From: Ramlibacter aurantiacus
Lineage (GTDB): Bacteria; Pseudomonadota; Gammaproteobacteria; Burkholderiales; Burkholderiaceae_C
Direction: 5' to 3'
Length of the DNA stretch: 64,000 nt
Assembly: GCF_016722895.1 (NCBI RefSeq)
Contig: NZ_JAEQNA010000002.1
Location: 124,001-188,000 of the forward strand
Part shown: positions 60,962 to 64,000 of the stretch, piece after piece
How positions within the stretch are numbered: position 1 is the first letter of the stretch
Layout: each line of letters begins with the position of its first letter
The notes under the pieces: generated by a model
Told to the model about the DNA's origin: nothing
Seen by the model: only the letters and a program-made list of their open reading frames with translations
Databases searched by the model: none
Position numbers and translations under genes: made by a program

Positions 60962-62011
60962 ATGCCCAGCGCCCCCGTCCTCACTCGCCGTGCCTTCACC
61001 GGCGCGGCCCTGCTCGCAGCGGCCGCCGTCGGCAGCCCCGCGCTGCGGGCGCAGGGTGTGCGGCTCGAAAAGCCTCGGGTGGCGATCAGCGTGGCCAGCA
61101 AGTCGGCCTTTCCGGAGCTGCCGCTGACGATCGCCATGCAACTGGGCTACTTCCGCAACGAAGGCCTGGAGCCGGAGATCATCGAGCACGGCACCGCGCC
61201 GCGCGCCCTGCACGACGGGCTCGCGGCTGCGCCAGACATCCTGTGCGGCCCCTTCGAGCACGTGGTCGGCCTGCAGGCGCGTGGACAGGCCTTCCAGGCC
61301 TTCGTGCTGCAGGGGCGGGCGCCCCAGGTCGCCATGGGTGTCTCCACCCGAGCGCTGCCGATCTACCGCACCGTGGCCGACCTGCGCGGTCGCCGCATCG
61401 GCATCGCCACGCCCGATTCCTCCAGCACCATGGTGGCCCGGTTGGTCCTGGCGCAGGGGGGGCTGGAACCCAACGACGTGCAGTTCGTGAGCCTGCCCAC
61501 CAGGGACGCCCTCGCCGCGTTCCGCGCCGGGGACATCGACGCCATCAGCCATGGCGATCCGCTGGTCACCCAGCTCGAGCAGCGGGGCGAACTGCGGATC
61601 ATCAGCGACACCCGCACGCTCAAGGGCACGCACGAGGTCTTCGGCGGGCCCATGCCCGCCAGTTGCCTCTATGCCTCGCACGATTTCGTGCAGAAGCACC
61701 CGGCCACCTGCCAGGCGGTGAGCAATGCGCTCGTGCATGCGCTCAAGTGGCTGCAGACGGCAGGCCCCAGCGACATCATCCGCACGGTGCCCGAGTCGTA
61801 CTTCCAGGGCGATCGGGCGGTTTACCTCTCGGCCTTCAACCGCGTGCGTGAAGCCATCTCGCCCGACGGGCTGATTCCCCCCGACGGCGTTCGCACGGCG
61901 GTTCGCATCCTGGCGGTGTTCGACCCCGCCGTCCGGCCCGACCGCATCGACCCTGCCCGCAGCTTCACCAACGACTTCGCGCGCCGCGCCAAGGACCGGT
62001 TCAACGCCTGA
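60962..62011 (+). CDS. ABC transporter substrate-binding protein (NMT1/SsuA-like)
   Basis: A 349-residue periplasmic binding protein. It opens with a twin-arginine-like signal (LTRRAFTGAALLAAAAVGSP, cleavage near LRAQG). The mature part has ELPLTIAMQLGYFRNEGLEPEI and LRGRRIGIATPDSSSTMVAR, the ligand-cleft segments of the NitT/TauT (SsuA, ThiY) class. No permease or ATPase gene is adjacent on either side, so it is an orphan or its partners lie elsewhere. The ligand is unknown; sulfonates, nitrate-like ions or pyrimidine precursors are typical for the class. Confidence 0.88.
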   Translation: MPSAPVLTRRAFTGAALLAAAAVGSPALRAQGVRLEKPRVAISVASKSAFPELPLTIAMQLGYFRNEGLEPEIIEHGTAPRALHDGLAAAPDILCGPFEHVVGLQARGQAFQAFVLQGRAPQVAMGVSTRALPIYRTVADLRGRRIGIATPDSSSTMVARLVLAQGGLEPNDVQFVSLPTRDALAAFRAGDIDAISHGDPLVTQLEQRGELRIISDTRTLKGTHEVFGGPMPASCLYASHDFVQKHPATCQAVSNALVHALKWLQTAGPSDIIRTVPESYFQGDRAVYLSAFNRVREAISPDGLIPPDGVRTAVRILAVFDPAVRPDRIDPARSFTNDFARRAKDRFNA

Positions 62012-62032
62012 AGCCCGCGCGCCGGCGCTCCT

Positions 62033-62752
62033 TCAAGCCGGCTCTTTCGTCCGCTCGAACACCAGGTCCCACACCCCGTGACCCAGCCGCAGGCCGCGGT
62101 TCTCGAACTTGGTGAGCGGCCGGTAATCGGGGCGGGGCGCGTAGCCCTCCGTCGTGTTGCGCAGCAGGGGTTCGGCACTCAGCACCTCCAGCATCTGTTG
62201 CGCGTAGTGCTCCCAGTCGGTGGCGCAATGGATGGTGCCGCCGGGGCGCAGGCGCTCGGCCAGGCGGCGCACCAGCGGCGGCTGGATCAATCGTCGCTTG
62301 TGGTGCCGCAGCTTGTGCCAGGGGTCGGGGAAGAACACGTGGACGCCCGCCAGCGAACCCGGCGCGAGCATCTGGTCCACGACCTGCACCGCGTCATGCG
62401 GCACGATCCGGATGTTCCCCAGCCCCTGCTCGCCAACGCGCTTGAGTAGGGCACCAATGCCGGGCTCGTGCACTTCGCAGCACAGGAAGTTCTTCTCGCC
62501 CATGAGGCCGGCGATGTGGGCCGTGGCTTCGCCCATGCCGAATCCGATTTCAAGGATCGTGGGCGCCTCGCGGCCGAAGGTGGCCGGGAGGTCCAGAACT
62601 TGCTCCTGGAACGGGATGATGAATCGCGGCCCCAAGGTTTCGAAGGCTCGGGCCTGCCCGGTCGTGGTGCGGCCGGCGCGACGCACGAAGCTGCGCACCG
62701 CCCTGGGGTGCTCGACGCCCGGAAAGGGCGCGGGTGAGGGTAGCTCTGACAT
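62033..62752 (-). CDS. trmB: tRNA (guanine-N7-)-methyltransferase
   Basis: Methylates G46 in the variable loop of tRNAs using SAM. The 239-residue protein has [12 protein letters not shown], the SAM-binding [16 protein letters not shown], and the signature [19 protein letters not shown], with [15 protein letters not shown] nearer the C-terminus. The ATG at 62752 gives the usual start MSELPSP; the reading frame stays open much further upstream, but that part is antisense to the chaperone gene. It is divergent from the chaperone by 109 bp and convergent with the binding-protein gene. Confidence 0.96.
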   Translation of the reverse strand: MSELPSPAPFPGVEHPRAVRSFVRRAGRTTTGQARAFETLGPRFIIPFQEQVLDLPATFGREAPTILEIGFGMGEATAHIAGLMGEKNFLCCEVHEPGIGALLKRVGEQGLGNIRIVPHDAVQVVDQMLAPGSLAGVHVFFPDPWHKLRHHKRRLIQPPLVRRLAERLRPGGTIHCATDWEHYAQQMLEVLSAEPLLRNTTEGYAPRPDYRPLTKFENRGLRLGHGVWDLVFERTKEPA

Positions 62753-62797
62753 GGACGTGATTGTCACGCGCGCAGGGAATACCCGGCCCTTCAGCTT

Positions 62798-62825
62798 GGA
62801 ACCACTGAAGAGGTGTACAGACTCA
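62798..62825 (+). promoter_or_regulatory. HrpL/ECF-like promoter in front of the chaperone gene
   Basis: GGAACC at 62798-62803, preceded by T, then 15 nt, then AGACTCA at 62819-62825. The known hrp box of HrpL-type ECF sigma factors is GGAACC, 15-16 nt, CCACNNA: the -35 half is exact, and the -10 half agrees at the AC and final A only. It stands 36 bp before the chaperone ATG. No good sigma-70 promoter was found in this spacer. Confidence 0.4.
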
Positions 62826-62861
62826 TCGGCGTAGCAAAACGGCTCATTCATTCGCCACGCC

Positions 62862-63341
62862 ATGACCACCATCCGCTTCGAAGCCTTTTGCCAGCGCGTC
62901 TGCGACGCCATGGGAGTGGAACTTCCGGGATCGCTGGCACAGGATCCCCTGCCTCCTGCGATCACGCTCACCTTCGAGGGGGTCGAGATCGGGCTGATCC
63001 AGGCCTCGTTCACGGACGACGAGCACGCCATCTTGCTGGTCGAGTTCGGGCCCTTGCCGACAGGTCGGGAACGCGAAGCCTGCGAGGTGCTGCTCGGGGC
63101 CAACTTCCTCATGATGGGCACGCAGCCGCCGGTGTTTTCGATGCACCCGGAGACGGGCTCCGTTTATTTCCACCACGGTTTCCGGCTGACCGACGCCGAT
63201 CCGGCGCAGGTCCAGGCCCAGGCGCACGAGATGGTGGCGGCGGTGCAGCGCTGGCGCAGCGGCGAGTTCGTGCTGGCCGGTGGCTTGGGCGACGAGCAGG
63301 CGCCATCCGTGCTGATGGCCGCCGTCGGCACACGGGCCTGA
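62862..63341 (+). CDS. CesT/Tir-type type III secretion chaperone
   Basis: Predicted cytoplasmic dimeric chaperone that keeps a secreted partner export-ready. The 159-residue protein fits the class: small, strongly acidic, without a single lysine, starting with a helix ([18 protein letters not shown]), followed by strands around [14 protein letters not shown] and [11 protein letters not shown], then [37 protein letters not shown] and a final long helix ([13 protein letters not shown]). The LLGANFL and DPETG-like wording is typical of CesT-family members. Only 13 bp separate it from the next gene, the usual chaperone-substrate pairing. No secretion machinery gene is visible in this window. Confidence 0.72.
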   Translation: MTTIRFEAFCQRVCDAMGVELPGSLAQDPLPPAITLTFEGVEIGLIQASFTDDEHAILLVEFGPLPTGREREACEVLLGANFLMMGTQPPVFSMHPETGSVYFHHGFRLTDADPAQVQAQAHEMVAAVQRWRSGEFVLAGGLGDEQAPSVLMAAVGTRA

Positions 63342-63354
63342 CGGGGGAGACGCA

Positions 63355-64000
63355 ATGAACGGCCTGCCGCGTTCGTCGTCAACCTCATCGTTCGAATTCA
63401 GCTGGCCCCGATACTGGGACAACTCACGGCGAGACTCGGTCTCCGAATCCACGCAGCCCTCCGAGCGGGCAGAACCGGCAGAGCCGGCGGAGCCGGCCGG
63501 GCCGCACGACGCGCCGATCCAGGTGCGGGCCGGCCCACCGGGCCTGCAGAACGCACAGGCGGCTGCCCCGGTCGACGTCGAGCCGCCTGAAGCCCCCCGG
63601 GCTCGCCGCTGCCTGTCCCTCGCCTCGCTCGGGCGGTCGCTGTGCTGGGGAACAGCGGTCGCCTTGGCCGGTGGCGTGCAGCAGGGCATCTCGCAAGGCG
63701 TGGGTGGCGCCGCCAGGGTGGCGGTGCAGACCGGGCTCGAGTGGGTCGCCAGCCAGGGCTTCGTCGGCGCTGCGGGTGCGGCGATCGGCAGCCTGCTGTT
63801 GATGAGCCGCTTGACATTTCCTGCAGTCGATCGGGCCAGCGAGTTGATCACCAACACCGTCGCTGTCTGTTGCCGGCGCGGCGTGCCGTTTTCCAGCAAG
63901 ACGGTCGACCGAGTGGCCTTGGGCGTGAAAAGCCTCGCGCTCACTTCGATGGGGGCTCCGCCAGTGATCGCCTGGCTGCGTGACCCGCAGCAAGGGCTCG
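63355..64000 (+). CDS. Putative secreted effector/translocator-like protein, 3' part outside window
   Basis: Open from ATG 63355 to the window end (215 codons seen). GGGGGAG precedes the start. The N-terminus is Ser- and Pro-rich and probably disordered (SSSTSSFEFSW; a threefold AEP repeat at about 39-48), followed by PIQVRAGP (54-61), a basic patch PRARRCLSLASLGRS (81-95), then hydrophobic segments near 97-107 and 135-153. This plan resembles the three paralogs at 23483-30015, including the short x-Q-V-x-x-G-like motif before the hydrophobic part, but real homology is not shown. Lying directly behind a CesT-type chaperone, it is the likely client. Function unknown. Confidence 0.65.
   Translation, partial: MNGLPRSSSTSSFEFSWPRYWDNSRRDSVSESTQPSERAEPAEPAEPAGPHDAPIQVRAGPPGLQNAQAAAPVDVEPPEAPRARRCLSLASLGRSLCWGTAVALAGGVQQGISQGVGGAARVAVQTGLEWVASQGFVGAAGAAIGSLLLMSRLTFPAVDRASELITNTVAVCCRRGVPFSSKTVDRVALGVKSLALTSMGAPPVIAWLRDPQQGL

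Noticed and set aside
62844..63944. A 366-codon minus-strand frame across the chaperone and edge gene
   Set aside because: Its translation is Arg/Gly-rich without family features, while the plus-strand reading gives a coherent CesT-type protein with a good ribosome-binding site after it.

Overview
The window reads as a chromosomal segment of a GC-rich betaproteobacterium, most likely Burkholderiales, family Comamonadaceae. The reasons are gene order and protein wording: rpsB-tsf-pyrH-frr-uppS-cdsA-dxr-rseP-bamA-skp-lpxD-fabZ-lpxA-lpxB-rnhB, carAB, greA-yhbY-rlmE-ftsH-folP-glmM, pstSCAB-phoU-phoBR, rpmE2-rho-trxA and ffs/dnaX-ybaB-recR. No tRNA, rRNA, CRISPR, integrase or insertion sequence was seen. 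The species cannot be named from this sequence alone.

Layout. 1-3154 (minus): the start of an NAD(P)HX epimerase gene, a DadA-type D-amino-acid dehydrogenase and an amidase. 3330-18548 (plus): a long run for translation (S2, EF-Ts, ribosome recycling factor), UMP kinase, undecaprenyl and phospholipid precursors, DXP isoprenoid synthesis, site-2 protease, outer-membrane protein assembly and lipid A synthesis, ending with RNase HII and a SpoU methyltransferase. 18717-23253: carAB. 23483-30015 (minus): three tandem paralogous genes of unknown function (about 700 aa each), sitting between carB and greA. 30522-37845: greA, a DUF4149 gene, yhbY (minus), rlmE, ftsH, an aldose epimerase gene, folP and glmM. 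37942-44817: the phosphate-starvation locus with a clear PHO box. 44780-50205 (minus): a MATE transporter, an ArnT-like membrane protein, rpmE2, rho and trxA. 50357-57676: an accessory mix (flavoprotein, exported protein, sodC, EF-G2-like GTPase, esterase, TctC-type binding protein, cupin). 57709-60839: 4.5S RNA and dnaX-ybaB-recR. 60962-64000: an orphan binding protein, trmB (minus), a CesT-type secretion chaperone and the start of a probable secreted protein cut by the window edge.

Most interesting material. (1) The three-paralog cluster shares a disordered N-terminus, a V-Q/R-V-x-G motif, two closely spaced hydrophobic segments and several C-terminal motifs (LPxGAFLEG, QLxATPxLL, DFE). I know no named family for it. 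(2) At the right edge, an acidic, lysine-free CesT-like chaperone lies 13 bp before a gene with a similar N-terminal plan, the usual layout of a type III secretion chaperone and its substrate; an HrpL/ECF-like promoter lies in front. Together these suggest an undescribed secreted-protein repertoire, although no secretion apparatus gene is in view. (3) dnaX carries a nine-A run where a -1 shift would end the protein after 381 residues, suggesting tau/gamma production by slippage. (4) An intergenic repeat of about 65 bp occurs three times, each time 4-6 bases after a stop codon, inside an operon and in the same orientation as transcription.
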